Positions 8,221-19,649 of a DNA stretch of 64,000 nt are shown piece after piece. Where the stretch lies: contig OZ025652.1 in NCBI GenBank assembly GCA_964019335.1, positions 839,677 through 903,676 of the forward strand, in the 5' to 3' direction. Both the position numbers and the translations under genes were made by a program. Within the stretch, counting starts at the first letter, position 1, and the number at the start of each line of letters is the position of its first letter. A model generated the notes under the pieces. It had not been told where the DNA came from. It did no database searches and saw only the letters and a program-made list of their open reading frames with translations. The DNA comes from Diplonema japonicum. Taxonomy: Eukaryota; Euglenozoa; Diplonemea; Diplonemida; Diplonemidae.

Positions 8221-11200
8221 ATGGAGGAAAGTGCTAAGATGATGACGGAAGGCTCATGGCGCAGAAGCGGCATGGCTGCTGTCAGCTTGCAGCGCAACCC
8301 GGAAAGGTCGCTGGCTCAGCTGAAGGGGCTGATCGCAGCGTTGAAGACGAGGAACGATGAAGTGAGACAAGAGATCACATTAAAGATAAAGTCCATAGTA
8401 GAGGAGCTGAAGAAGGGTTCCCCTGATGAATTCAGCAGGCTCATGCAAGAAGTGAACCAAACTATTTTCAAATTGGTGCAAGAAGATCCTATTGACTTGT
8501 GGGCGGGCATAGGTGCTATTGGAGCCCTTTTAGATGTGGTCGATCCCACAGCAGCACAACTCGCACAGCTGGGCAACTACACGAGACTTGCACTACGCAA
8601 CTCAGACAAATCAACTGTCACAGCAGCCACACGCACTTTGGGTAGGCTCGCAAAGAAGGGCGGTGTTCTCACAGCAGAACACATCGAACGTGAAGCGAAG
8701 AAGGCGCTTGAAGCACTGTCAGAAAGGGACGTGAAGGATATCAAGCTTTACACAGCAGTGTTGGTGGTCAAAGAGCTTGCTCTTAACGTGCCTGCATTGT
8801 TCTTTCCATACGTCGAGAAGTGCATCAAGCCCATCTGGACCGCTATCAGAGACAGCAGTCTGCATATACGCGAAGCTGGCTGTGCTGCCTTGAGGGCTTT
8901 ACTCGACATATTAAGCACACACGCCGACTCTCACTCCCATGCGGCCTGGTACACGTATGTCTGGGAGCAGTGCAAGATAGGTCTTAAATCTCGCGACTCT
9001 TCACTCAACCATGGTGCTCTGCTTTGTGTAGGTGATGTGTTCCACAACACAGGCCCTTTTCTTTATGATAAGTACCCTGAGACGTACCGCGCTGTTGCTG
9101 CCCATCGCGACAATTCCAATATCATGATCAGGCTTGCCGTGCTGCGTGCCATCCCCGCTTTGGCATGGTATGCCCGGATTGACTTTCGTGCTCTCTTCTT
9201 GTCTGACACACTGGTGCACTTGTATGCTTCTGTCAAAAAAGACAACAAAGAGGAACGTGTCGCAACACTAGCAGCTATCGCCGAGCTCAGTGCAGCGGTA
9301 GGGACTAATGCTTGGAAACCACACTCGAGCACAGCTTTACAAGCTGTGAAAGGCGTCATCGAAAGGAAGAGCAAATTCACCCCCGAGGCCCTCCCCACAT
9401 ACGCAACACTGGCGGCAATGGTACCACCTGGGGTCGAAAAGCAGGTGGCTGACTTCATCGACCCGCTCTACGCAGGAGGCGTGTCGTACTCGTTGGCCGA
9501 AGCCCTCGAGACCTTGGTGATGGCATTCCCTTCTTTGAAAAACAAAATACAGTCCAAGCTGCTGGATTCGTTGTCCAAAGCTCTTACAGGGCAGTCCCAC
9601 ACAACGAGTGCAAGCATCTCTGACACCTCACCGCCACGGTTTGAGGACATACACCGTGCTTTGAGGATTCTGCGCACGTTTGACTTCCACCCAAGAGATC
9701 TCGGGCCTTTTGTTAGGGATTGCATCATCAAGTTCCTCGATGACGAGTCTGCTGTTGTGCGAAAGGAAGCAGCTCTCACATGTGCTGCAATAGCGGTGCC
9801 CCGGAAGCATGCAATGATAGTTACGAGGGGAGGGAACATGTCTCCTGACAGAAGTCGAGCACGCTCGAGGTCGCCCTCTTCGCACGTGCAGCCGTCAAGG
9901 GCTTTGACAAAAATAAGCGAAGTCGCTTTAGACTGGACTAAAGATGCTGCCACAACCAGAGGACACAAGGGTATCTTGGTCTCAGATGTTGTAGAAAGAC
10001 TTCTCTCAATTGCTGTTGCAGACCCCGACCCTCAAATACGCCTCGCCATCTTCAGCAGTCTGGACGGAAGGTTTGCGAACCATTTGGCCACTGTAGACAG
10101 CCTTCGATTCCTGTTCATGTCCATCAGCGACGAGGAGTTCGAGATCCGCATGCTCGTTACAGGTATTGTAGCAAAGCTTGCACCGCTGAACCCAAGCCAT
10201 GTCCTGCCGTGCATACGTAAGCAGCTTCTGCAACTGCTAACGGTGCTTGAGCACTCGGTTGACTACCACACGCAAAACGAGTCGCTAAAGTTGCTCACAA
10301 TCCTTACGAGGTCTGCACCCAAGGTCATGGCGACTTACACGCAGTCTGTAGTCGACACACTCAAACTACGAATGAACGAGTTGATGAGTGACGCGGATGT
10401 TGCCATCTCCCTTTTGAACACCGTATCGGCTACGGCGGAAGCAGTGGGCGAGGATATGTTACAATATTTACGTTCCTTTTTGCCCCTAATCATCAAGGTC
10501 CTCAAGGGTCGGTCTTCGGCTCCGAAGCTTGATGCGGCATTGCGTGCATTAGGGAGCCTTGTGCAGTTCACGGGGCATGCAATTAAGCCCTATGAGCAGT
10601 ACCCCGACCTGTTGCCAGTGCTCTTCTCCATCCTGAAGTGCGACACTTCTGACGTTACACTCCGTGAGACAATTAAAGTACTGGGCATTATTGGAGCACT
10701 CGATCCGTTTAGGAAGAAAATCTTAGATATTGAGAGAACTGAAGCTACGCACATGGAAGCACTGAACATGAAATCCGAGGGCTACTTCACCAAGGTGGTG
10801 CTGAAGAGCTTGGTTGTTATCATGAACGACGCCACTCTGCAAACGTACCACAAAAGCGTTGTGCAAACAATTGTGAACACATGTAAGAGCACCCATGGGA
10901 ACCTGTCGCAGGTACTGTCCATTGTACTTCCCCCATTCATCTCAATACTGCGCAAGAGGGGCCCTGACACCGATCTCACTACAACAAAGTATTTGCTGGG
11001 ACAGCTCTCGGTATTAGTCCCCCTATGTGGTGTCAGCATCAACCAGTACTTGTCATCTCTGCATTTACTCGTTACGACATTTTTCAACAAAGAAGCGACT
11101 CTTGGTGTGGTGCTTCACCTGATAGCTGAGCTTGCGACAGCATGCCCTGCCGACTTCAAGGCCTATCTACCACCTTTGCTCCCACGTGTCTTGATCATCC

Positions 11201-14200
11201 TGAAAAACGATTCCCTCCCTGATGAGACCATCTCACTGAGGTGCCTCAAGATCCTATCGTGCTTGGGTGATCACCTCAACGAGTTCCTGCACCAAGTGAT
11301 ACCCACCATCATGGAGCTCGTGTCACATGAAGGGTCTGACCTACCCCCTTATTACCAAGGGCTGCAGAGTGCAGCATTGAAGACGCTTCGCAGAATAGGG
11401 AAGGTACTCAGGCTCGAGGACCACGCCTCCGCCATCATCCATCCCCTCTTACGCGTAATGACGAAGCCAGAGAGCATACCTTTACGAGGTGATATTATGG
11501 GCGTGCTGTGCATGATGGTCCATCAGTTGGGATCCGACTATGCTGTCTTCATCCCTATAGTGCACAAGGCAGTCACTGCCGTACATTACACACATAGGAA
11601 GTACAGCGCCCTCATTGAGAGGCTGCTCAAGAACCAAGTGCTCCCTGCCTATAACACGTTGGACATGGACACTGCTGAGATACGATACTTGAACGAGCTG
11701 CTGAACGTTCCTTTGGAAGAAGTACCTACCCTTACTGACGAGGAGGTCAAGCTGCGTGAGAACAGTACAAAGCTTCAGGTGAATCAGAAGGCGGTGCTCA
11801 AAGCATTGTGGGAAGCAGCTAACGTGGTTACCAAGGATGGTTGGGTGAAATGGTTGAGGTCTTTCTCATTGGAATTGTTGCAGCAGTCACCACACATTGC
11901 TTTCAAACTATCTGCGAACTTGGCATCTCAGTTGCAGCCTTTCACAAGGGGGCTTTTCAACGCGGCCTTCGTGTCTGTCTGGTGCAATATACGTGATACG
12001 ACTCAAGAACAACTGTGCGTAGAGCTAGAGAGTATTTTAACAAATAGCACTCTTCCACCTGAGGTGTTGGGGATGCTCCTCAACCTCATTGAGTTCATGG
12101 ACGCCAATGACATGGCAATGCCCATCGATCCCCAGTTGCTGTCGAACCTGGCAACAAAGACATCTGCATTGGCGAAAACTTTGAGATGGAAAGAAATTGC
12201 ATTTCAAATCGCACCACAAGTGACAATCGAGAGGTTGGTGACAATTTACAACCAGCTAGGGCACACACACAGTGCGCTGGGTCTGCTGCACGTTGCAGAG
12301 AAATCAATCGACTCAACAAACAAAGAAAGCTGGTACGAGAGGCTGGAAAAGTGGGAACTTGCCCTCGAGGCACTTGAAAAGGAACGAGACAAGCTGAATG
12401 AACTGAAAGTACCTGATGGTGGCGCAAGGATGAGCATTGGCAGCAACAGTAGTAACGGTGACGATACATATGCCTATTTCCAGAAGGTCACCGAGATCGA
12501 GATGCGAATGATGAGGTGCCTGAACGCTCTGGGGGAGTGGAAGCAGCTGCACAGCATGACAAAAGCGTCGTGGAACACTCTCTCGGCTACCCAGCGCAGT
12601 GACCACGAACAGGATGAAGAAGATGAAGGCGACACACTGCAACATGCCATAGCTCCTTTGGCAACCGCTGCCGCCTGGCGCATGGGGGACTGGACGTTCA
12701 TGGTTGACACCGTTGAGAAGGTATGCACTATTTTACCCAATTTTACAAACGATCTGCAGTTGCCTGCCCATAGCTACGACTACTTCTTCCACAAGGCCAT
12801 TCTTTCGCTCAAGTCTAAAGACGACAAAACCTGCCAGTGGGCGATAGACATGGCGCGTGATAGTCTTGCACAGGTATGTAAGGAAATGCATAACAGTCAA
12901 ACAGGAGCTGACTACCTTGGTGCCGGAGGGCTACGAAAGAAGCTACAAATGTATTGTGCAAGCGCAGCAGCTTGCGGAGATTGAGGAAATACAGTATGCA
13001 GTGCACACTAACATAAGCACAACAGGTTGATGCGCAACGACCCATCCCCGGAAAGGGGCAGGCTTCTCAAGAATGGGTGGATGACGAGGCTCAAGGGATG
13101 CACTAACAGCGTGCAGCATTGGGACGGTATTCTGCAGGTCCGCTCGTTGTTCTTGGACCCCGTTGATGATTGTGGAACATGGCTGAAGTTCACAAGCTTG
13201 TGTCGCAACCAAGGGAAACACAAACTGGAGAAAAAGACACTCCAAATGTTGCTTGGATGCCACCGCGAGGAAGGTTTTGACCCAGACCTGCTCACAAGAG
13301 ATGTCGGAAAGTACAACCCCAGAGTGAGCTTTGCCTACTTCAAGCACTTGTGGGCTATAGGCGAGAAGAAGCCTGCGTACAGCGCGTTGAGTCAACTTGT
13401 ATCGTTCTTGAAAGCAAGGAGGTCTCGCTCTGATGATGAGCTGCTTGCACGATGCTGTTTGAAACTAGGGGACTGGTCACCAGAGACTGGCAACCGCACG
13501 TCACAGAAGGCCATGGACTACTACCGGGAAGCAATGTTTTATGATCAGAAATGGTACCGTGCATGGCACGCTTGGGCTCTTGCTAACCAAAAACAAGGAC
13601 ATGTGACTGCAGAAGGCAGCCCTGACCATGTTGAGTACATAACATCTGCCATCAACGGCTATATCAAGAGCATCACGTTGGGCCCTAGCCATGCCTCTGT
13701 GCTGCAGGATATCTTGAGGTTGCTAACATTGTGGTTCTTGCACGGCACCCACCAGAGCGTGGAGACGGCTGTTAGCGAAGGCTTCAATCTCATCAAGCTC
13801 GACGTGTGGCTTCTGGTCATTCCACAGATAATCGCAAGAGTGCACACAAAGGACAACAGAATAGCCGGCCTTGTAGGGCAACTCCTGCGTAGGATAGGAA
13901 AGGAGTTCCCGCAGTCCCTCGTCTACCCCCTTACTGTGTGCGCGAAGAGCACTCATGCCGATCGGAAACAGGCAGCCTCAAAGATACTGGAAATCATGCG
14001 CGAAGACTCTGCTGCGCTCGTTGAGCAGTGCGAGTTCGTGAGCAACGAACTCATCAGAGTGGCTATCATCTGGCATGAGATGTGGCACTTGGGGATAGAA
14101 GAGGCCTCAAAGCTTTTTTTCGGTTCCAAAGACGTGGAAGGCATGCTGCGTTCACTGTTCCCGCTCCACAACATGATGAAGAAAACAGAGACGCTGCGAG

Positions 14201-15743
14201 AAGTGTCCTTCGTGCAGGCGCACGGGAGGGACTTAGAAGAGGCCTTTGAGTGGTGTCAGAACTACTTGCGCACGGGCGATGAACAGGCCATCCACCAGGC
14301 TTGGGAGCTGTACTACTCGACTTACAAGAAGCTCAGGAAGGTGATCCCTGTGGACTACACGACTCTCGAGCTACAATATTGCAGCCCGCGTCTTGTAATG
14401 GCCAAGAATCTGGATATTACAGTGCCTGGCTTGCCACATGCACGCACAGCCATCAGAATCCAGTCATTCCACCCGCAGATGGACGTCATGCTCAGCAAGC
14501 AACGTCCCAGAAAGATGTCCATACACGGCAGTGACGGCAAGGAGTACAAGTTCCTGTTGAAAGGTCATGAGGACCTCCGTCTGGATGAACGTGTCATGCA
14601 GCTCTTCGGTTTGGTGAACGCTTTGCTGCAGTCGGACACAGCGACCGCTATGAAGACAGCTCTTCAGATCCAGCGTTACCCTGTGATCCCTCTGAACAGC
14701 AACGTAGGGCTGATAGGGTGGGTGGATAACACAGACACGTTGCACACGCTTGTGAAAGAGTTCAGAGAACGAAAGAAAATGCGCATCAATGTTGAGTACC
14801 AGCACATGGTGCAGCTGTGCTACCAGCAGGACCAGGCCTACGAGCATCTGCCCCTGATCAACAAGGTGGAACTGTTCGAGTACATGATGGAAAATACTAC
14901 TGGGCAGGATCTGTACAAAGTTCTGTGGTTACAATCAGGTACAGCAGAAGTATGGGTAGAGAGGCGCACCACTTACACACTGTCATTGGCAACCATGTCT
15001 ATGGTGGGATATATTCTTGGACTGGGGGACAGGCACCCCAACAACCTGATGCTGCAGCGTGTGACCGGCAAAGTGGTTCACATTGACTTCGGTGATTGCT
15101 TTGAAGTAGCGATGCTGAGGGAGAAGTTTCCTGAGAAGATCCCATTCAGGCTCACCAGAATGCTGCGGGGTGCGATGGAGGTCAGCGGTATCGAAGGAAA
15201 CTTCCGCCATGCCTGTCACGACGTCATGCGAGTGCAGAGGGAGCACAAGGGGTCCGTCATGGCCATGCTCGAGGCTTTTGTGCATGATCCTCTGCTGCAG
15301 TGGAGGATCTTGCGTGCTGACAAAGGTAAAGACAAGGTGCAAGACGCCGAAGCGAAAAACGCGACTATGCGAAAGAACATGATAACCGAATACCTTGAGC
15401 AGCAACTGGAGCTCGAGAAGCCGGAAGACGCTATGCCTCCAAGGAAGGACCGGGCAGAAGACGAAAAAGAGTTGATGGCTGCATCCGTGAGGGGTGATGA
15501 GGGTGTGATCGCAAACCAAGAGCCCACTGGGTCCCACAAGGGTGTTCAGCTTCTCAAGAGAATCGATGATAAACTGAATGGAAAGGACTTCGAGCGCGTG
15601 GCACCTGAAGAAGGGTTAGATATTACCAAGCAGGTATGCTTAGCAACTTCAACCACCCCCTGCAGGTCGACAGACTTATCAACCAAGCTTCGAGTGTTGA
15701 GAACCTCTGCCAGTGCTACATTGGGTGGTGTCCATTCTGGTGA
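8221..15743 (+). CDS. TOR: TOR serine/threonine kinase (PIKK family)
   Basis: TOR is the PI3K-related kinase at the core of TORC1/2, linking nutrients to growth. Exons 8221-12873, 12905-12993, 13026-15633 and 15666-15743 give 2,475 aa, or 2,462 if the in-frame 12721-12759 segment is also spliced. HEAT repeats fill the first ~1,200 residues, then FAT. The FRB (about 1924-2020) has [22 protein letters not shown] and [10 protein letters not shown]: the Ser and Trp central to FKBP12-rapamycin binding are conserved. The kinase domain carries [10 protein letters not shown] (catalytic Asp about 2249) and [11 protein letters not shown] (DFG Asp about 2268). Splicing the last 32-bp intron produces a perfect FATC ending [13 protein letters not shown]; without it the ORF ends in an unrelated tail. 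The start ATG directly follows a TAG at 8218-8220. Confidence 0.96.
12721..12759 (+). other. Probable 39-bp in-frame intron in TOR
   Basis: GTATGC donor, CTGCAG acceptor, a TTTTACAAAC branch-like element, multiple of three and stop-free. Removal makes the Trp-to-Phe spacing of the FAT segment closer to other TORs, but the retained reading is also plausible. Confidence 0.55.
12874..12904 (+). other. 31-bp cis-intron in TOR
   Basis: GTATGT donor, AAACAG acceptor. Required to join RDSLAQ to [14 protein letters not shown], which matches the FAT domain of other TORs. The shortest intron in the window. Confidence 0.93.
12994..13025 (+). other. 32-bp cis-intron in TOR
   Basis: GTATGC donor, CACTAAC branch-like element, ACAACAG acceptor. 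Splits a CAG codon (phase 2) and joins EIEEIQ to [14 protein letters not shown]. Confidence 0.93.
15634..15665 (+). other. 32-bp cis-intron before the TOR FATC
   Basis: GTATGC donor, pyrimidine-rich end and CTGCAG acceptor. Splicing gives the canonical FATC C-terminus ending CPFW-stop at 15741-15743. Confidence 0.96.
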
Positions 15744-15946
15744 TTTGGTGTCTGTTTTGTTGTGCAATATTTAAAAGTTAGTGTCTTAAATGGCTGTCAG
15801 TGTGCTCCATGTGTTTTGTACTGATGTTGGGTTGCTTTTATGTGAGCCTTAGGATACGTACCGACAATAGGCAGCCTTGCGGGCTGGCGAGTCTTTCTTC
15901 ACTTTCCCATTTATTTTAGCACGTACCATACCAAGCCGCACTACAG

Positions 15947-16684
15947 ATGGCGGACATCGAGTACTATGAGGATCCAGATGCGACGCTTGAGTTGATTAAT
16001 GTGGGGAGCAGCTGTGCAGCTGTACGGCTGCTGCAGATCAGGTTGTTTGGGCTTGAGGTGTTGCGGAACAGCGTGAGGGATAAGGTGCGACGAGTGGCAA
16101 AAGAAGAAAGAGAAGCGGCTGAAATGTATAAGCTGAAAGAAAGGTGCATCGATTGGTTGGGTGACAAGTGGTTTGTTATGATGCACATCTTCAGAAGAGT
16201 AAAGGGCACACCGGGACACGAAACGGAATGCAACGTCCACAGGTGCCTTGTATTCTGCGATTCTTCCACAAAGTGTTGGCTGGTTGTCGAATGCGATCCG
16301 AAACTGGAGATCAAGAGCGTCGACTATGCACGCCAGGCTGCCCACGACTTGCACGCAATACTGTCACACATTGAGTTCCCCATCTCTGACATATCATTCT
16401 TGGTCTATGCGCAATGCTCCACTGGCCTTCCTGAAGAAAAGGGTAGAGGGCGCCTTGATCTATCCTCACCGGCGACCATCACTCCTTTGGAAAAGGCCCA
16501 TGTGGAGGAGTTGGTTAACTGTGATGCTGGTCAGAAAGCAGTACGGGATCTCAAACGACAACATAAAACCCGCAAAGGCTGTGACCCACCACCAGGGTCG
16601 CTTTTGAAAGAAGGCAGGACGGTAGTTCCGAACAAACAGTACATGATTTACCACCATACTGGCATCAAAACACTACAGGGTTAA
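15947..16684 (+). CDS. Hypothetical protein, 245 aa
   Basis: Soluble protein with a charged helical N-terminal half (RDKVRRVAKEEREAAEMYKLKERC), a Trp/Cys-containing central part (CLVFCDSSTKCWLVVECDPKLE) that looks like a beta sheet, and a basic C-terminus. I recognise no family. The start ATG follows directly on a CTACAG at 15941-15946. The stop at 16684 lies one base before the next gene's ATG, and the only close acceptor for that gene (CTACAG ending 16678) lies inside this ORF's last codons, so its true 3' end is uncertain. Confidence 0.55.
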   Translation: MADIEYYEDPDATLELINVGSSCAAVRLLQIRLFGLEVLRNSVRDKVRRVAKEEREAAEMYKLKERCIDWLGDKWFVMMHIFRRVKGTPGHETECNVHRCLVFCDSSTKCWLVVECDPKLEIKSVDYARQAAHDLHAILSHIEFPISDISFLVYAQCSTGLPEEKGRGRLDLSSPATITPLEKAHVEELVNCDAGQKAVRDLKRQHKTRKGCDPPPGSLLKEGRTVVPNKQYMIYHHTGIKTLQG

Positions 16685-16685
16685 T

Positions 16686-19565
16686 ATGTTGCTTGTGCTG
16701 GCAACTGTGATGGCGACATGTCTCGAGCAGCTCAACAATATGGCTTGCGCGAACAACGTGACGTGCTTCACATGTGCTGATAGAATTGCATTCCTGGAGG
16801 ATGTGCAGAATATGAAACGTGCTAATGCAGAGGCGCAGATTGCGCAAGAATTCCCCACTGAGTGCGGGGCATGTACCGGCCGCGTTGTTACACCAGTGCT
16901 GACGCAGGAATGCGATGCGGTGGTGACAGTGCAGGCTTGTTCAAACGGCGAGTGTCACTCGTGTGGCTCGCGCATACAGTACCTGTACACTGTTCAGCAG
17001 TACTCCATCAATGGTGCAGTGCTTCAGATTGCGCGTGAGTTTCCTACCGAGTGCGGGGCATGTTTGCCACCCGATGTGACACCTCCGCACAGCTCCTATC
17101 CAGTGAAGAACCCAGTCAGGTTCGAACGCTTCATGCGGATAAACCTTGCGACCTCAGGCAACATGCCTCTCTCCTACCGCGTGGAGCCCGCCACTTACTT
17201 CAACGAAGTCCCTACCCACATGAAGACCCTGACGTACACCCAGAGCGAAACTGTTGCCGAGTGTTCGGCCAGCGCCACGAAAGGTGTTGCAACTGCTGAC
17301 CAGCTCAACGAGTACACCTTCCAGACGGAGCGGTACCTAACTACGTTGGGCCTTGACGTCTACGACGGGGCTGTGTGGTCGATGGCCATGAGTGTGCTGA
17401 CAAATGAACAGCTGGTAAGGAAGTATACAAGGAGCGTACTGGAAACGAGCACTACTGCAGGCCTCCAGAGTATCAGGTCCGACCTTGCTTGCAAAGGAAA
17501 GGATTGTGACCCGTTTAAAGAAAGCTGCGGTGTGTGCTACGGAGATGACTACACAACGCTTTCTAAGGACAACGCGCTGATGATTCGTCTCATTGGTGAC
17601 CACTTCGCCGCACCTGGGTCTTCGGACGCGCGCTGCCCCGATATTTCAAAAGCCTGGCAATGGAATGACTTCAAACCCATATTGGGAGAGAATGCATGGT
17701 CCTTGCTGCTGGGGCCACTCGCAACTGCTATTCAGAGGTACGGGTCGGCTGCTGCGATCCCCGAAACAAGCAAAGACTTCCTACTTGCCCTCAACATCAT
17801 CCCAGCCCTTGAAGCCTTGAAAGTAAACGTCAGTGAAGGCTCTGACGGCTACGGGGCTTACTACTACACGGCAAACAACATTTTCACCTACGCAGGCTCC
17901 AACAACCTGAACGCAGGCTCCACAGTGAGTATTGAGAACCAAGCATCGTTGTACGCCGGGCTAAAGGGCTTGGAATACGTACTCTCGGAAATGAAATGCA
18001 CGAACCTCGACTGCCGTGCAATCAGGTGCGATGTGGGGGTGCATGTGAACGCTGTAGAAAGCCTTTTGCTGTCGGCGTATAACGGACAGTACTTCCGCAC
18101 CGACGGGGCTTATAATGCCACTACACGCGTATGGACTTGGCACGAGGATTCACCTTTTGCTGCGGACTGCCAGACCTGGGTGGGCACTGTGCTGGGGCCT
18201 GCAAAAATTGACGCACGTTATGGGACAAACACAACGAGGAACTTGTGGCAAACCATCAAGGACAAGGCAGGTTATGGAAGATTTCAGAACGGCACTGTTC
18301 GCGGGGTAGGCTATGATGACATCAAGGACCCTGTCTACTACGCCAACAGCACAACTGTAGCCTCTCCCACATTCAAAATAAGCCTCAGCATCTTGTCGTC
18401 ACTGTTTGACCCAACGACCTACATGCCGCTACTAGACAGCTTCCTCAGCAATAACTCGATGGGAGTGAAGGCTGAGGTTGTCTCACACCAGAGGGAAACC
18501 AACGGCTTCGAGAGCGTCTCTGTTGCCTTCGTGGCACAGGAGGGAGTTGACTACACTACAGTGCGTGACGTGTGCTTCGCACTTGTGTACGATCTAAACA
18601 CACCAGGGAACGCTATCAGGGACACATTATCTGTCTCGCGTGTAAGCTACACTGAAGTCTTTTCTGCTGAGTGGACATTGGGTGCCGTCAATTTTGCACG
18701 CCTCATCGCAGCGGAGTCCAGCTATCCTACCAACGAGGTGGAAGACATCCTGTGGGATGCGGACTTCATGCGTAGATCGTTAGAAGAAGAACAGCTCTTC
18801 AGTTTCACTCACTTGGGTTTAGCTACCGAGGCTTTTACCTACGCCAATGCAAGGTACTACGTACCGTTTGGCTGGTGGGCAAATAACATACCTAGTACTG
18901 CATCCACCGGTTGGGGTGTTATGGTGGACATGGGCTGGAACCCTTTGCACGTGCTAGGCACGATGTCCTCCTCTTACCCAAAGCCTGCACAGTTCTGTGA
19001 TACACCAGCACCTGCAACGACCGCCTCCCCCCCTGAGTTCAGTTCGAAGTACGTAGCACTCAGCATAGGGTCGGCACCGCTTGACAAGGTGGTTGGGGCT
19101 GTGAGCGAGATGCAGGCAAGCGTAGTAAAGTTGCTCTCTGCAACGACCAACGAGTGTGTCCAGATTTGTGCGATGAAGTTCATTAGTAATGTTTGGTTTT
19201 CGCAACAGTGCTATTCGTGTGACGGCACTGCTCAAAATAGACATAGTGAAACACTTGCAGTGCCTGAAAGGCACGACGTGTTGTTCACAATGACCACGCA
19301 GCACAGTTATGCAGACGCAGCGCACGTTCTGACCCAGAATGGCCCCTCAATCATTCATCCCACTCGGGGGGCCTTTGATGGTGTCGCAGTAACGGCCTCA
19401 ACACCAGCGCCAAAAAATACACCTTCCCCAGACACACCTTCTCCTGCACAACAACCAACCACGGTGGCACCTCCTGTCTCCCCAGGTACGCCGTCTTCAG
19501 CACAGAAGCTGCTCCCCCATACATTTCTCGCTGCTTTCTGTATTATACTATTAGTTATTTACTGA
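16686..19565 (+). CDS. Large secreted, probably GPI-anchored surface protein
   Basis: 959 aa. N-terminal signal (MLLVLATVMATC), then two tandem Cys modules at about residues 19-59 and 75-122, each ending in IA(Q/R)EFPTECGAC. A large ectodomain with further Cys pairs and many N-glycosylation sequons follows, then a Pro/Thr/Ser stalk (TPSPDTPSPAQQPTT) and a 15-residue hydrophobic tail ending at the stop. That end is the classic layout of a GPI-attachment signal, though a short membrane anchor is possible. The ectodomain (NAWSLLLGPLATAIQRYG and GAYYYTANNIFTYAG) suggests an alpha-helical barrel, possibly glycan-active, but I cannot assign a family. It starts one base after the preceding stop. Confidence 0.75.
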   Translation: MLLVLATVMATCLEQLNNMACANNVTCFTCADRIAFLEDVQNMKRANAEAQIAQEFPTECGACTGRVVTPVLTQECDAVVTVQACSNGECHSCGSRIQYLYTVQQYSINGAVLQIAREFPTECGACLPPDVTPPHSSYPVKNPVRFERFMRINLATSGNMPLSYRVEPATYFNEVPTHMKTLTYTQSETVAECSASATKGVATADQLNEYTFQTERYLTTLGLDVYDGAVWSMAMSVLTNEQLVRKYTRSVLETSTTAGLQSIRSDLACKGKDCDPFKESCGVCYGDDYTTLSKDNALMIRLIGDHFAAPGSSDARCPDISKAWQWNDFKPILGENAWSLLLGPLATAIQRYGSAAAIPETSKDFLLALNIIPALEALKVNVSEGSDGYGAYYYTANNIFTYAGSNNLNAGSTVSIENQASLYAGLKGLEYVLSEMKCTNLDCRAIRCDVGVHVNAVESLLLSAYNGQYFRTDGAYNATTRVWTWHEDSPFAADCQTWVGTVLGPAKIDARYGTNTTRNLWQTIKDKAGYGRFQNGTVRGVGYDDIKDPVYYANSTTVASPTFKISLSILSSLFDPTTYMPLLDSFLSNNSMGVKAEVVSHQRETNGFESVSVAFVAQEGVDYTTVRDVCFALVYDLNTPGNAIRDTLSVSRVSYTEVFSAEWTLGAVNFARLIAAESSYPTNEVEDILWDADFMRRSLEEEQLFSFTHLGLATEAFTYANARYYVPFGWWANNIPSTASTGWGVMVDMGWNPLHVLGTMSSSYPKPAQFCDTPAPATTASPPEFSSKYVALSIGSAPLDKVVGAVSEMQASVVKLLSATTNECVQICAMKFISNVWFSQQCYSCDGTAQNRHSETLAVPERHDVLFTMTTQHSYADAAHVLTQNGPSIIHPTRGAFDGVAVTASTPAPKNTPSPDTPSPAQQPTTVAPPVSPGTPSSAQKLLPHTFLAAFCIILLVIY

Positions 19566-19649
19566 TGACTGGTGTATCAACATGACACAACCATGCTCAT
19601 TTCCTTTTTATAAACACCTCAGACATGACACATCTTGTGGCAGGCTACA

